DNA of 64,000 nt from an uncultured Pedobacter sp. (GCF_946480185.1 NZ_CAMLIG010000018.1:1-64000), one strand, 5' to 3'. Counted from the first letter of the stretch, positions 26,719 to 36,751 are shown. Made by a program: numbers and translations. Notes: a model not told the origin generated them from the letters alone.

Positions 26719-28413
26719 CTAAAGCCCTAATCCCCCATAGAATCCCACATTTATAGGATTTGTCGTAGAAACCGCATTTCCAAAAAAGTCCTTACCTCCG
26801 TTAGTGCTCAATACCCTTCCCGAGGATAAAGCGACAGAACCACTTTTTAATTTGAAACCTTCGGGAGTGCCTGAACCGGTGTTAACAAATTTAACATCGC
26901 CGGCAATGTTGTGTGATTGGCTTGGCTGGTTTGCTGCGGTATTTTTATAAAATGCATTATAGTCAAAGGTATTGTTTGTACTGCTACCTAAGTTATAGTT
27001 AGAATTAGTACCGGAATTATCGAATATATTATTGTAAAATTTAGTGCCATCTGGCCAATCACTTGTGCCTGCCCATGGGGTAAAAGAAAGTATGTTTACG
27101 CCGTCTTGACTAGGTCCTACGTCAAATGTGTTGTTATAAACGTGTAAATCCGTACAGTGACCGTTAATCTGTATTAAAAATTTACCTGCATGCGGATGGG
27201 TGTGTTTTCCATCTTTAACAAACAGATTAAATCTAATCACCGTGCTTTGATTAAACACTCCATCACCTCCAGTTACCAATATCCCAAAATCATTTTCATG
27301 AAGGTAATTGTATTGTATTACTGTTCTTTTTGATCTAAAGTCGGCGTCAATCCCACCAGCGTCATGATCTCCATCATTTGCTTTTGTAAATCTACTTTCA
27401 TTATATTGCCAAAGTGCATCATCAGTATTAAAATTAAAAGCAGCATTGCCAGTTGCCTTAATCGAACAGTGGTCAAACAGGTTATACTCCATTAAAGGTG
27501 CCGTAGCAACACGCATAATTAAGCCATGCCCTCCAGTATTTTCAAAAGTATTATGGCTAACGATTATATTGGTGGAAGGAGTCCAGTTGTTATTGCTAAA
27601 CGCTGTCCGATCTGCCCAACTCGACTGCAAAAACATTCCAGTATGGTCTACATCACGAACGGTGCAGTAATCTACAAGTATATCGTTAAAATGTGTTGGA
27701 GTTGTATTGCCTGTAATTTCGAAATAAATACCACCGTTGTTTCTTGAATAAATAGAAGAATTATCCATATATCCATTAATGCCATGAATTAGCAAACCAT
27801 GTAAATAAATGTGATTAACTGTTCCGGCGTCTTCTGCGGCTATAAGAATCCCTAATTTCTTACTATTGCTGTTTTCAACAATACCAGGATGGTCTACATT
27901 AGCATAGTTGTTGGTGTTGTCACTTTCCCAGTTTGCCAGGCTTTTTCCTCCTTCTTCACTTGCATTAAAGTTGGTAATCTCTAAGTCGTTAATTTCCCAA
28001 TATTGTTGGTTATAAAGATAAACTGTTCCATTAGCTACACCATTGCCATTGATAACCGGTTTTGATCCTGTATCGTAGCTATCTATTTTAATTGTGCTTC
28101 CGCTAATGCCAGATCCTTTGGGATGCAACTGTCCTGTCCAGTTTCCACCAGATTTAAATCTTATCCGGTTACCGGCCACAAAGGTTACTGAGTTTACCTT
28201 TGCTAGCGTTTTCCAAGGATACTGTGTTGTAGTACCACTGTAAGAATCGCTTCCGTTTACATTATCTACATAGTAAGTAGTTGTTGTAGAAAAGGTAGTG
28301 AGATCATCCTTAGCAGTACCATCTTGCGCTTTTTCTACTGATAATGTTGTTTTCTGACATGCCATAAAAGGCAAAATACTGGTTAACAAAACCAGTTTTT
28401 GATAATTTTTCAT
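26719..28413 (-). CDS. Right-handed parallel beta-helix lipoprotein (polysaccharide-lyase-like)
   Basis: The start at 28413 gives a clean lipoprotein signal (Cys19, LPFMAC) and is preferred over the ATG 39 bases upstream. The 564-residue product opens with YYVDNVNGSDSYSGTT and WKTLAKVN, the start seen in chondroitinase-B/PL6-like and DUF1565 beta-helix proteins. Repeats rich in Asn and Gly follow (HNTFENTGGHGLIMR, IQYNYLHENDFGI). The beta-helix fold is clear but no catalytic set could be identified with certainty. It could be a lyase that makes unsaturated uronates for the GH88 enzyme encoded nearby, or a binding protein. It is transcribed alone, against its neighbours. Confidence 0.7.
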   Translation of the reverse strand: MKNYQKLVLLTSILPFMACQKTTLSVEKAQDGTAKDDLTTFSTTTTYYVDNVNGSDSYSGTTTQYPWKTLAKVNSVTFVAGNRIRFKSGGNWTGQLHPKGSGISGSTIKIDSYDTGSKPVINGNGVANGTVYLYNQQYWEINDLEITNFNASEEGGKSLANWESDNTNNYANVDHPGIVENSNSKKLGILIAAEDAGTVNHIYLHGLLIHGINGYMDNSSIYSRNNGGIYFEITGNTTPTHFNDILVDYCTVRDVDHTGMFLQSSWADRTAFSNNNWTPSTNIIVSHNTFENTGGHGLIMRVATAPLMEYNLFDHCSIKATGNAAFNFNTDDALWQYNESRFTKANDGDHDAGGIDADFRSKRTVIQYNYLHENDFGILVTGGDGVFNQSTVIRFNLFVKDGKHTHPHAGKFLIQINGHCTDLHVYNNTFDVGPSQDGVNILSFTPWAGTSDWPDGTKFYNNIFDNSGTNSNYNLGSSTNNTFDYNAFYKNTAANQPSQSHNIAGDVKFVNTGSGTPEGFKLKSGSVALSSGRVLSTNGGKDFFGNAVSTTNPINVGFYGGLGL

Positions 28414-28842
28414 GATGTTTAAAAATTTGTTAGTAATTGGATTAGTCGTCAAATTTCAGGATATGGGATCCTTTTTTAACAAGTACTAAGGTAGTAGATT
28501 GAAACACATATAGTTACTACATAAGTTTCTAACATGCAGGTGATATGTTACATACTAAGGTGTTGTATAATGGGGGTAATCTAAAAAGTCCTTTTAGCTA
28601 AAGACATTTATCGGCAGTTATAAAAGTCATTTTTACATTTAAATCATTTTTCAGAATATTTCTCTAAGCAAACAGTATTTAAAATTTTATTGACGAATCC
28701 TGTTAAAACTTCTCTGAAATTTATAAAATGATATTTTCAAAGGGTACTTATGTTTCATTTAGCAGGTATGAAACCCTTTTTAACTTCCTAAATTGCGCCA
28801 TATAATTAATCTAAATTTAAACCACAATAAGCATATTATCGA
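28414..28842. promoter_or_regulatory. Divergent intergenic control region
   Basis: This 429-bp AT-rich gap separates the minus-strand beta-helix gene from the plus-strand GH2-like gene, so it should hold two promoters. A 9-bp direct repeat TACTAAGGT occurs at 28484-28492 and 28553-28561. A dyad, GTTTCAT at 28752-28758 and ATGAAAC at 28768-28774, lies before the GH2-like gene and could be an operator. No complete TTTG/TAnnTTTG promoter pair was identified. Confidence 0.35.
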
Positions 28843-31809
28843 TTGATGCAAAAGTCAAAATCAGCTTTTTATAGTATTTTATTAAAAACAACCCTGAATT
28901 TAATTTTATTCAATTTAATCTTACTGAGTCAGGTTTTCTCCCAAGAGAACGTTGCAAAAGCTATTACTCCTTTTACAGGACTAGATTATGTTAGAATAGT
29001 CACTGACGCTGATTTTAAAAGTGAAAGCAAAAATACATTTAAAGTGTTCATCAAGTCAATTGCCGATGGAAAAGTGCTTTGGCAAGGACCTGTGAAATCC
29101 ACCTCGGCAGTTAACGAAGGAGGAAAAAAAATAGCGTTTCTAATCAGTGGTTTAAAACCTATATTATGGACGCCTAACCAACCGTATCTTTACCAAATAA
29201 CACTTGAACAGTATCATGGGAAAAAAATAGTTTCTCAGCTAACAGAAAGAGCTGGCTTTAGAAGTTTCGAAAGAAAAGGAGAGAATTTATATCTAAACGG
29301 GAAACCGATTTTTTTAAGAGGCATCGCCATCAATCCGCCAGAAAGAGGAATTCCGACAGAGCTAGAGTACAGCCGTAATTTTGCCATAGACTACGTAAAG
29401 TTTATGAAAAGCATCAATGTAAATATCATCAGAATTCCGGATGCTGAAGAATGGTATGACGTATGTGACGAACTTGGCATGATGGTTTTCGGAGGAAACT
29501 ATGGCGGAAAAGTAGCTGGCGGAGAAAAAGTAAAGAAACAGGAGGCTATAGGTGATGAAACTGATGGCGGTTTCCCGAGCGATTATGATAGAGGTGTTTC
29601 CTGGTACGAGAATGAAAAGCTGGGCGCCATTGCTCATCACCCAAGTTTAATGGTATATGCAATGACTAACGAAACTCCTTTCAGAGGTTCAAGAGCGTTG
29701 CTTTGGGAAAAGTTTTTAGATTATGCTTTTCATAAATTAAAGGCTTGGGATGAAACTCGTGTTTACATTGCCAATGCCGGTTACGGTTACGGTAAAACAG
29801 GAGATATTTGTGATTTGCACCGCTATTGGGGCTGGTATTACAGTTCGCCATACACTTTTTTAAATATCAGGGATAATGCAAATATCATCCCCTTCCCAAA
29901 AAGCGGACAGCCCATTACTTTTACCGAATGTGTAGGCAATTATACCGGTCCCGATGGACGCTATAACCAAACTCCAGGGCATAAAAATCCAAGCTCGCAA
30001 CTTACATGGACTGGTCACGAAAGACAAGATCTGCAGTCGCAATTGGCAGACAAACATCAGAGTTTCACTTTTAGACAAGCCACAGAAACTTTTAGGCAGT
30101 TGAGAGACAAAAATCACGCTTTAAGCGGCGTTTTCCCTTTCACCATTCTGTTTTACAACTGGGATACCATAGAAAAATTTGCGGATATGAACCCCAAGCC
30201 AGTTACAGCCCAAGTAAAGGTTTCTTATCAACCAGTGCTTTTGAGTTGGGAATGCTGGACTTCAAAACTATACGCCGGCTCGACTTTCAGTCCGGTGGCT
30301 CATATTATTAATGACGATAACGATTTTAAAGATTTGAAGAATGTAAAACTGGTTTATCAGATTTATGATAAAGCAAGAACAGCTGTTGTAAAGGATAGTA
30401 TTTCTTTCAGCGATATACCTTATTACGGCACTTCTAAAAAAGCGGTTAATATCAAATTGCCAGAGCATATTGTTTCGGGAGATTATACTTTAAATGGCGA
30501 AGTTTATGCCAATGGAAAAAAGGTGTCTCAAAATTTTTTCAAACTTTTTATTGCTGATGATGGATTTAAAGGCCAGTTAGCAAACACTTCTTCAAAAATA
30601 ACTTTGTACGACACAAAAGGCGATACAAAAAAATCTTTCAAAAAACTTAACATCCCGTTTCAGGAATTTACTGGTAGTAAAGATTTATCTAACGGAACAA
30701 TTTTAGTGATTGGCGAGAACAGTGCAGATGAAAAACTTGCTTCTACTGCCTCGTCTATTAAAGATTTTATGAAAAAAGGAGGCAGAGTGCTAGCGCTAAG
30801 GCAAGACAGCAGTTCAAGAGTTTACTTAAATAAATTACTAGATTTTAAATTGACCAACAACACTGTGGATATTGATAATGGCGTTTATCCGGTATCAACC
30901 ACAGCCGCTCGCAATGGTTTCAATATCAATCCCGAAAGAAAAGATCATCCGGTTTTTTCTGGAATAAGCCGGGATAACTTGATTGTTTGGTCTGATTACA
31001 CAAACTGGAGTGAAGAAAAAACCGGAATGCCAGCCATATATCCGGTAACGGACGCTTTTAAACTGGAAGACGCTGACGGAATGTCCTCAACAGCCATTCT
31101 TGCCGATTTAAATTACGGACTGCAATCCATAGCCTTAGCAGAACAATTTATGGGTTCGGGAAGTATTTTAATTTGTGGTTTTGATATTTCTAACAGAACC
31201 GGATTGGATCCTGTGGCAGATAAACTCCTAATAAATATGCTGAATTACAGCGCTTCAAACGAAGGGCATCAGCTACAGCAATTGGTCACTAATCCAATTA
31301 TTTGGGGCGATTATACTTCCGAAAAAGGCTTGATTATAGATTCTTATAACGGTTTTATCGCAAATGGTACTCCGCGTTTGACCGATGCTTTTTTAGCCGA
31401 AGGAATTAAAGTGACAAAAGAAGGTTATCAATTAGCCGGCGGACATCCGAGCAGATTCAATACTAGACCGGGACTGCAATATGTGGTAAACGGCAGAAGA
31501 CCTTGGGGACCTTATGACCCAAGTTATGGTAGAAGTCCAACTTTTAGCAAATCTTCTAAATCTGGAACTGCGCAGTTCTGGTGTCGTATCCCTAAAGGAA
31601 AAAATAATATGAATTCTGTAGTCTGGAATCCATCTGCGGAAGCGCTTACCGTAAAAATAAAAGTAAATGATTTAAAGGAAACAAATGCTGTTGTTCAGGC
31701 CGGAGAATATAAATCTATCGATAGCGATGTTGACGATGAAAATGTAAAGGTAGTTTACCAAGGAGACAGAAGGCTTGTAATGATGGAGACGAGTTTCAAT
31801 AAAAAATAA
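28843..31809 (+). CDS. GH2-like glycosidase lacking the N-terminal sugar-binding domain
   Basis: This 988-residue secreted protein (signal peptide ending VFSQ) starts directly with a GH2 immunoglobulin-like domain (about 35-145, ILWTPNQPYLYQITL). The TIM barrel follows, with FLRGIAINPPERGIP, acid/base region AMTNETPFRG (Glu277) and nucleophile region FTECVGNY (Glu362). The roughly 180-residue N-terminal jelly-roll of ordinary GH2 enzymes is missing, and the upstream DNA does not encode it. The C-terminal half has Ig-like parts and a glutamine-amidotransferase-like fold (about 600-810, TILVIGENSADEKLAS). Likely beta-galactosidase, glucuronidase or a related activity. It lies 10 bp before the DUF2264 gene. 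Confidence 0.7.
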   Translation: MMQKSKSAFYSILLKTTLNLILFNLILLSQVFSQENVAKAITPFTGLDYVRIVTDADFKSESKNTFKVFIKSIADGKVLWQGPVKSTSAVNEGGKKIAFLISGLKPILWTPNQPYLYQITLEQYHGKKIVSQLTERAGFRSFERKGENLYLNGKPIFLRGIAINPPERGIPTELEYSRNFAIDYVKFMKSINVNIIRIPDAEEWYDVCDELGMMVFGGNYGGKVAGGEKVKKQEAIGDETDGGFPSDYDRGVSWYENEKLGAIAHHPSLMVYAMTNETPFRGSRALLWEKFLDYAFHKLKAWDETRVYIANAGYGYGKTGDICDLHRYWGWYYSSPYTFLNIRDNANIIPFPKSGQPITFTECVGNYTGPDGRYNQTPGHKNPSSQLTWTGHERQDLQSQLADKHQSFTFRQATETFRQLRDKNHALSGVFPFTILFYNWDTIEKFADMNPKPVTAQVKVSYQPVLLSWECWTSKLYAGSTFSPVAHIINDDNDFKDLKNVKLVYQIYDKARTAVVKDSISFSDIPYYGTSKKAVNIKLPEHIVSGDYTLNGEVYANGKKVSQNFFKLFIADDGFKGQLANTSSKITLYDTKGDTKKSFKKLNIPFQEFTGSKDLSNGTILVIGENSADEKLASTASSIKDFMKKGGRVLALRQDSSSRVYLNKLLDFKLTNNTVDIDNGVYPVSTTAARNGFNINPERKDHPVFSGISRDNLIVWSDYTNWSEEKTGMPAIYPVTDAFKLEDADGMSSTAILADLNYGLQSIALAEQFMGSGSILICGFDISNRTGLDPVADKLLINMLNYSASNEGHQLQQLVTNPIIWGDYTSEKGLIIDSYNGFIANGTPRLTDAFLAEGIKVTKEGYQLAGGHPSRFNTRPGLQYVVNGRRPWGPYDPSYGRSPTFSKSSKSGTAQFWCRIPKGKNNMNSVVWNPSAEALTVKIKVNDLKETNAVVQAGEYKSIDSDVDDENVKVVYQGDRRLVMMETSFNKK

Positions 31810-31819
31810 ATAGAAGAAA

Positions 31820-33040
31820 ATGAATAATATAAAAAAATTACTGTTCCTCTTAATTTTTATACCCCAGTTTTCATGGGCGCAAAATAACGATGGCGTAGCT
31901 GAAAGAGCGTTTTATGTTAAAACACTTACTAAAATAGCCGATCCGGTTTTAACCGCTTTAAGTGAAAATAAGCTAAAAAGCACTATGCCGGTGGAAGCTA
32001 AGGCCGCAAAAGACCGCGTTTACAGCACTTATTTAGAAGCTTTCGGAAGATTATTGGACGGAATGGCGCCGTGGTTAGAATTAGGTCCTGATTCCACAAA
32101 AGAAGGAATCATCAGAAAAAAATACATCGACTTAGCTTTACAGTGCATCAAAAACGCAACAGATCCGAAAGTTGCAGATTTTATGAATTTTAATCAAGGC
32201 AGACAGCCGCTAGTGGACGCTGCTTTTTTTGCCGATGCTTTGTTAAGGGCGCCAACTCAATTGTGGGGAAATCTGGATAAGCAAACAAAACAGAATGTAA
32301 TAGCTGCGCTAAAATCCAGCAGGATTATAAATCCATCATATTCAAATTGGCTGATGTTTAGCGCAACCGTCGAAGCCGCTTTACAAAAATTTGATAAATC
32401 AGGAGACATGATGCGGATTGATTACGCCATTAAGCAACATTTGTTATGGTATAAAGGAGATGGAACCTATGGCGACGGCCCAAATTTTCATTGGGATTAT
32501 TATAATAGTTATGTCATTCAGCCTATGCTTTTGAGTATAACCAAAGTACTTAAGGATGACGGCCTAGACCGCAATCATTATTATGAACTGATGTTGGGAA
32601 GAGCGCAACGTTATGCAGCGATTCAGGAACGCTTAATCTCTCCGGAAGGCACTTATCCGCCAGTAGGCAGATCTTTGGCTTATCGTTTCGGTGCTTTTCA
32701 ACTGCTTTCAAAAATCGCATTGTTGCACCAATTGCCAGAAATGGTAAAGCCACAGCAGGTAAGAGCTGCACTTTACACCATAATAAAAAGACAAGTGGAA
32801 ATGCCTGAAACATTTGATGATAAAGGTTGGCTACGCATCGGGTTTGCCGGGCATCAGCCATCCGTGGGCGAAAATTATATTTCCACAGGTAGCCTGTATT
32901 TATGTTCAGAAGCATTTCTTGTTTTAGGATTGCCAGCAAACGATCCATTTTGGCAGGGACCGGATGCAGACTGGACTGCAAAAAAAGCTTGGAATGGCGA
33001 AGAGATTGAAATTGACCATGCTTATAACGATAAAGAATAA
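31820..33040 (+). CDS. DUF2264 family protein, secreted
   Basis: This 406-residue protein has a signal peptide (MNNIKKLLFLLIFIPQFSWA). It matches the DUF2264 family by its helical-toroid look and motifs LLDGMAPWLELGPDSTKEG, LWYKGDGTYGDGPNFHWDYYNSYVIQPM and SPEGTYPPVGRSLAYRFGAFQLL. DUF2264 proteins are common in pectin and uronate PULs, but I know of no firm activity. The conserved acidic and aromatic residues in GDGPNFHWDYYNS look like an active-site groove. It is placed 10 bp after the GH2-like gene and 16 bp before GH88, so it probably works on the same oligosaccharides in the periplasm. Confidence 0.8.
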   Translation: MNNIKKLLFLLIFIPQFSWAQNNDGVAERAFYVKTLTKIADPVLTALSENKLKSTMPVEAKAAKDRVYSTYLEAFGRLLDGMAPWLELGPDSTKEGIIRKKYIDLALQCIKNATDPKVADFMNFNQGRQPLVDAAFFADALLRAPTQLWGNLDKQTKQNVIAALKSSRIINPSYSNWLMFSATVEAALQKFDKSGDMMRIDYAIKQHLLWYKGDGTYGDGPNFHWDYYNSYVIQPMLLSITKVLKDDGLDRNHYYELMLGRAQRYAAIQERLISPEGTYPPVGRSLAYRFGAFQLLSKIALLHQLPEMVKPQQVRAALYTIIKRQVEMPETFDDKGWLRIGFAGHQPSVGENYISTGSLYLCSEAFLVLGLPANDPFWQGPDADWTAKKAWNGEEIEIDHAYNDKE

Positions 33041-33056
33041 ATAATTAAGAACAACC

Positions 33057-34256
33057 ATGAAGATCAATAAAATATTTGTTGCCATAACAATTACGGTCAG
33101 CGCCGCATTATTATCCTGTAATGCCAACAAAATGGCATTGAAGCCAAAGCCGGATATGCTTAAGCTTATTGATCAAAACCTAAAAGACGGGGTTGAACAA
33201 TATAAAGTACTGATGAAAAATGTTCCGGCGGATAGTTTGCCTGAAACTTTTCAATACGGTAAACCCAAAAGCACTTCGGCAAGAAATTGGGTAAGCGGTT
33301 TTTATCCGGGAACATTATTTTATCTGTACGAAGGCACCGGAGATAAAACTGTTTACAACGCAGGTTTGGCAAAGCTTCCGGTAATGGAACCCATAAAACA
33401 TATTAATTCTCACGATATAGGTTTTATGATGAACGATAGCTACGGCATTGTAAACCAGATAAATCCCAGTGAAGAATATAAAGCTATTTTAATAACCAGC
33501 GCCAAAAGTCTGGTAAAAAGATTTAACCCAACGGTAGGCTGTACCATGTCGTGGAGTTCTAAACCTGGAGAATTCAGAGTAATTATTGATAATATGATGA
33601 ATTTGGAATTGCTGACTTGGGCAACCAAGGCAACCGGAGATTCCACCTATGCAAAAGTTGCAATCTCACACGCAAACACCACGATGAAAAATCATTTCAG
33701 ACCCGATTATAGTTCTTACCATTTGGTAAACTACAACCCCGAAACAGGCGGAATCAATAAAAAACAGACTGTACAAGGCTACGCGGATGATTCTGCTTGG
33801 GCAAGAGGGCAAGGCTGGGGTCTTTACGGTTTTACAATGATGTACAGAGAAACAAAAGACCCGAAATATTTGGAACAGGCTAAGCATATTGCGGATTTTA
33901 TTCTGAATAATCCAAATTTACCGGCAGACAAAGTGCCTTATTGGGATTTTAACGATCCAAAAATCCCAAATACCTACCGCGACGCTTCTGCCGGAGCGAT
34001 TTATGCCTCTGCCTTAGTTGAACTCGCGGGTTATGTTGATGCGGCGTTATCGAAAAAATACATTGGTGTTGCAGAAACCATTATCCGCACTTTATCCTCG
34101 CCCGAATATAAGGCAGCTTACGGCACAAACGGCGGTTTTATTTTAAAGCATTCCGTAGGTCATTTGCCTAAAGGCGCTTTGGTTGATGTTCCTTTGCCTT
34201 ACGCAGATTACTATTTTGTTGAAGCCATGTTGAGGTATAAAAATCTTGGAAAATGA
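33057..34256 (+). CDS. GH88 unsaturated glucuronyl hydrolase, lipoprotein
   Basis: This 399-residue lipoprotein (Cys21, ALLSC) removes 4,5-unsaturated glucuronate from the non-reducing end of lyase products by a hydration mechanism. GH88 hallmarks are WVSGFYPGTLFYLYEGTGD, HDIGFMM with Asp120, IIDNMMNLELLTWA with Asp178 (the two catalytic-type Asp residues), WARGQGWGLYGFTMMYRET and DASAGAIYASALVEL. These fit GH88 better than GH105. It lies 16 bp after DUF2264. It implies a lyase upstream in the pathway; the beta-helix protein at 26719 is the only candidate seen here. Confidence 0.9.
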   Translation: MKINKIFVAITITVSAALLSCNANKMALKPKPDMLKLIDQNLKDGVEQYKVLMKNVPADSLPETFQYGKPKSTSARNWVSGFYPGTLFYLYEGTGDKTVYNAGLAKLPVMEPIKHINSHDIGFMMNDSYGIVNQINPSEEYKAILITSAKSLVKRFNPTVGCTMSWSSKPGEFRVIIDNMMNLELLTWATKATGDSTYAKVAISHANTTMKNHFRPDYSSYHLVNYNPETGGINKKQTVQGYADDSAWARGQGWGLYGFTMMYRETKDPKYLEQAKHIADFILNNPNLPADKVPYWDFNDPKIPNTYRDASAGAIYASALVELAGYVDAALSKKYIGVAETIIRTLSSPEYKAAYGTNGGFILKHSVGHLPKGALVDVPLPYADYYFVEAMLRYKNLGK

Positions 34257-34402
34257 TGAGATTTAATCGCATTACAAATTTGAAGCAAATACAAGGTGGA
34301 TTTGAACCATCTGTCGTTAGTTTTTTTAGTGTAAAAATCCGAATTTTGAGTTCAAGGCTTCAATCTTAATTCAACCAATTTAATATCATCATAAAATTTA
34401 TC

Positions 34403-35800
34403 ATGAGAAAAATTCTTTTCTTTTTATCAGCATTCATCTTTTGTTCAACCTTAACTTTTGCCGAAATTAAATTACCGGCATTGGTAGGTGATTATATGGT
34501 TTTACAACAAAAAGCCAATGTGAAAATCTGGGGCTGGGCAAAAGACAATGCAAAAGTATCAGTCACCACTTCTTGGGACAATAAAAATTATCAGTCAGCC
34601 TCAAACCAGAATGGCGAATGGCAATTGAATATCAATACGCCCGCAGCCGGTGGTCCGTATGAAATAAAAATCAGTGATGGCAAAGAACTGGTGCTGCATC
34701 AGATTTTAATTGGCGAGGTTTGGCTTTGCTCTGGCCAGTCTAATATGGAAATGGCTTTAAGAGGAAATTCTTCGCCAATTTTAAATGCCAATGAAATTAT
34801 TTTAAATGCCGATAATAAAAATATTCATTTATTTAAAGTAAAAATGGCAACTTCATTAACGCCGTTAAATGACGTTAAAGGGCAATGGCAGGAATGTACA
34901 TCGGCCACAGCCAGAGAGTTTAGTGCTATTGGTTATCAGTTTGGCACCATGTTGCAAAAGAAACTGAATGTTCCCGTGGGTTTAATTATGTCAACAGTTG
35001 GAGGAACAATGGTAGAAGCCTGGATGAGCAACGAAAGTTTAAAAGCTTTTCCGGAAGTGAAAATTCCAGCTACTTTAAAAGATAATGAGCATCCGCACCG
35101 GGAACCTACTGCATTGTTTAATGCCATGGTTGCCCCTTTGATGAATTACGGAATTAAAGGCGTGATTTGGATGCAGGGAGAAAGTAACAGGCATGAGCCG
35201 GGACTGTACGGAAAACTGTTTCCAATAATGGTAGCCGATTGGCGTAAACAATGGAACGAAGGAGATTTTCCGTTTTATTATGCACAAATTGCTCCTTACG
35301 GATCATCAGACCCAAGCAGAAGCGGGCCAAAACTAAGAGAAGCACAACTGAAAGCTATGGATATAATTCCCAACAGCGGGATGGCTTGTTTATTAGATGT
35401 TGGGATGGAAAACGACATCCACTTTATGGATAAAACCACACCGGCACACCGATTGGGATATTGGGCTTTGGCAAAAACCTACGGAATTGAGGGTATTGGT
35501 TACCAAGGCCCAACCTATAAATCAATGAAAATTGATGGAAATAAAGCAGTTCTTTCATTCGGAAATGCCCCTTATTTAACATCGTACAGAAAACCACTTA
35601 CTTTATTTGAAGTTGCCGGCACCGATAAAGTTTTTTATCCGGCAGAAGCAAAAATTGATAGGAATACAGTCACCGTATCAAGCGATAAGGTAAAAAGCCC
35701 GGTTGCTGTGCGCTACGCCTTTAAAGAATGGGTAGTTGGAGAATTGTTTAATAATGACGGTTTGCCTGCATCTTCTTTCCGTACAGATGAATGGAATTAA
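34403..35800 (+). CDS. Sialate O-acetylesterase-type carbohydrate esterase (SASA)
   Basis: This 465-residue secreted esterase (signal peptide ending TFA) has an N-terminal Ig-like part (LPALVGDYMVLQQKANVKIWGWA) and an SGNH-fold core: WLCSGQSNMEMALRG with nucleophile Ser113, GVIWMQGESNRHE (block with Gly and Asn/Glu), and DIHFMDKTTPAHRLGYWAL carrying the Asp and His region. Despite the sialate name, family members in plant-glycan PULs remove acetyl groups from hemicellulose or pectin, which fits here. The 146-bp gap before it suggests a possible separate promoter. Confidence 0.87.
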   Translation: MRKILFFLSAFIFCSTLTFAEIKLPALVGDYMVLQQKANVKIWGWAKDNAKVSVTTSWDNKNYQSASNQNGEWQLNINTPAAGGPYEIKISDGKELVLHQILIGEVWLCSGQSNMEMALRGNSSPILNANEIILNADNKNIHLFKVKMATSLTPLNDVKGQWQECTSATAREFSAIGYQFGTMLQKKLNVPVGLIMSTVGGTMVEAWMSNESLKAFPEVKIPATLKDNEHPHREPTALFNAMVAPLMNYGIKGVIWMQGESNRHEPGLYGKLFPIMVADWRKQWNEGDFPFYYAQIAPYGSSDPSRSGPKLREAQLKAMDIIPNSGMACLLDVGMENDIHFMDKTTPAHRLGYWALAKTYGIEGIGYQGPTYKSMKIDGNKAVLSFGNAPYLTSYRKPLTLFEVAGTDKVFYPAEAKIDRNTVTVSSDKVKSPVAVRYAFKEWVVGELFNNDGLPASSFRTDEWN

Positions 35801-35902
35801 TGATGAAAACCATCATGATGGTGCCAAAACCCCAGAGCTTGTTTCTCCACTGCGGGAATAGTAAATCATAATTGCTTCATGGCAAAAAAACAAAATAAAC
35901 AG

Positions 35903-36727
35903 ATGAAAAAGCTGGTTTTATTATTCTTAATCTGTTTTTCTTTAAAAGGATTTTCCCAACAAAAACAGGTAATCAACCTTTGGCCATCCAAAAGTTTGCA
36001 ACAGCCAGATGAAGAATTTGACACTGTTAAAAAAGTACTAAAAGTTACCAATGTAACAACACCTTTGCTAAAGGTTTATCGCCCAAAAATGAATGGAAAC
36101 GGTGCGGCTATTATCATTAGCCCGGGTGGTGGCAATAAATTTTTAGCTTGGAATTTAGAAGGTACAGAAATAGCAAATTGGTTAAATGGTTTAGGCTATA
36201 CCGCTTTTATCTTGCAATATAGTGTTCCAAATCAACAGAAAAAAGCCTTAAATGATATTCAAAGAGCTATAAGATTAGTCCGTTCAAAAGCAACAGATTT
36301 TAAATTAGACAGCTCAAAAATCGGAGTGATGGGTTTTTCTGCTGGTGGCAATTTATCAGCCAGAGCTTCTACAGATTTTCATCGGAAATTAGAAAACAAA
36401 ATTGATGCTATTGATGGCTTCTCTTGCAGGCCAGATTTTGCTTTATTGATTTATCCCGGATCTATGTCAACCGGTACAGACCGGCATTTGATCTCTGAAA
36501 TTCCTGTTGATGCCAATACACCGCCGGTTTTTATTTTTGTAGCCAGTGATGATCCGTACAATATCCCTTTTAGTATGGGGATGGCGTTAAGAGCAAATAA
36601 AATCCCGTTTGAGTTTCATGTTACTCCAAAAGGCGGACATGGTTATGGCTTAAGAAAAGGAAATCCTGCGGCCGAGGTTTGGCCTAACTTAGCTCAAAAA
36701 TGGTTACAGGAAATCCTAAAAAATTAA
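35903..36727 (+). CDS. Alpha/beta-hydrolase esterase (acetyl-xylan-esterase-like)
   Basis: The start at 35903 gives a signal peptide (MKKLVLLFLICFSLKGFSQ) and is preferred to the ATG at 35879, which adds a Lys/Gln-rich leader. The 274-residue protein has IISPGGGNKFLAWNLEGTE (oxyanion region), the nucleophile elbow GFSAGG with Ser146, ASDDPYNIPFS with the acid, and KGGHGYGL with His246. It resembles secreted acetylesterases of xylan and pectin PULs. It lies 24 bp before the CE15 gene, so deacetylation and uronate de-esterification are probably coordinated. Confidence 0.83.
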   Translation: MKKLVLLFLICFSLKGFSQQKQVINLWPSKSLQQPDEEFDTVKKVLKVTNVTTPLLKVYRPKMNGNGAAIIISPGGGNKFLAWNLEGTEIANWLNGLGYTAFILQYSVPNQQKKALNDIQRAIRLVRSKATDFKLDSSKIGVMGFSAGGNLSARASTDFHRKLENKIDAIDGFSCRPDFALLIYPGSMSTGTDRHLISEIPVDANTPPVFIFVASDDPYNIPFSMGMALRANKIPFEFHVTPKGGHGYGLRKGNPAAEVWPNLAQKWLQEILKN

Positions 36728-36751
36728 TTCTAGGCTTTTAAATCAACAAAA

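Noticed and set aside
32550..32981. 143-codon minus-strand open frame
   Set aside because: Antisense to DUF2264, which has family motifs throughout; no independent support.
33057..34256. GH105 (unsaturated rhamnogalacturonyl hydrolase) assignment
   Set aside because: The HDIGFM, IIDNMMNLELLTWA and WARGQGWGLYGF motifs fit GH88 better; GH105 was considered because of its place near pectin-type genes.
34403..35800. Sialic-acid utilization from the sialate O-acetylesterase family name
   Set aside because: No sialidase, sialic-acid lyase or transporter gene is present; the neighbours indicate plant-type uronate glycans.
35809..35822. 14-bp palindrome ACCATCATGATGGT
   Set aside because: Perfect but short, loop-free and in a spacer; it has no T-run and no second copy, so it is not called a terminator or operator.
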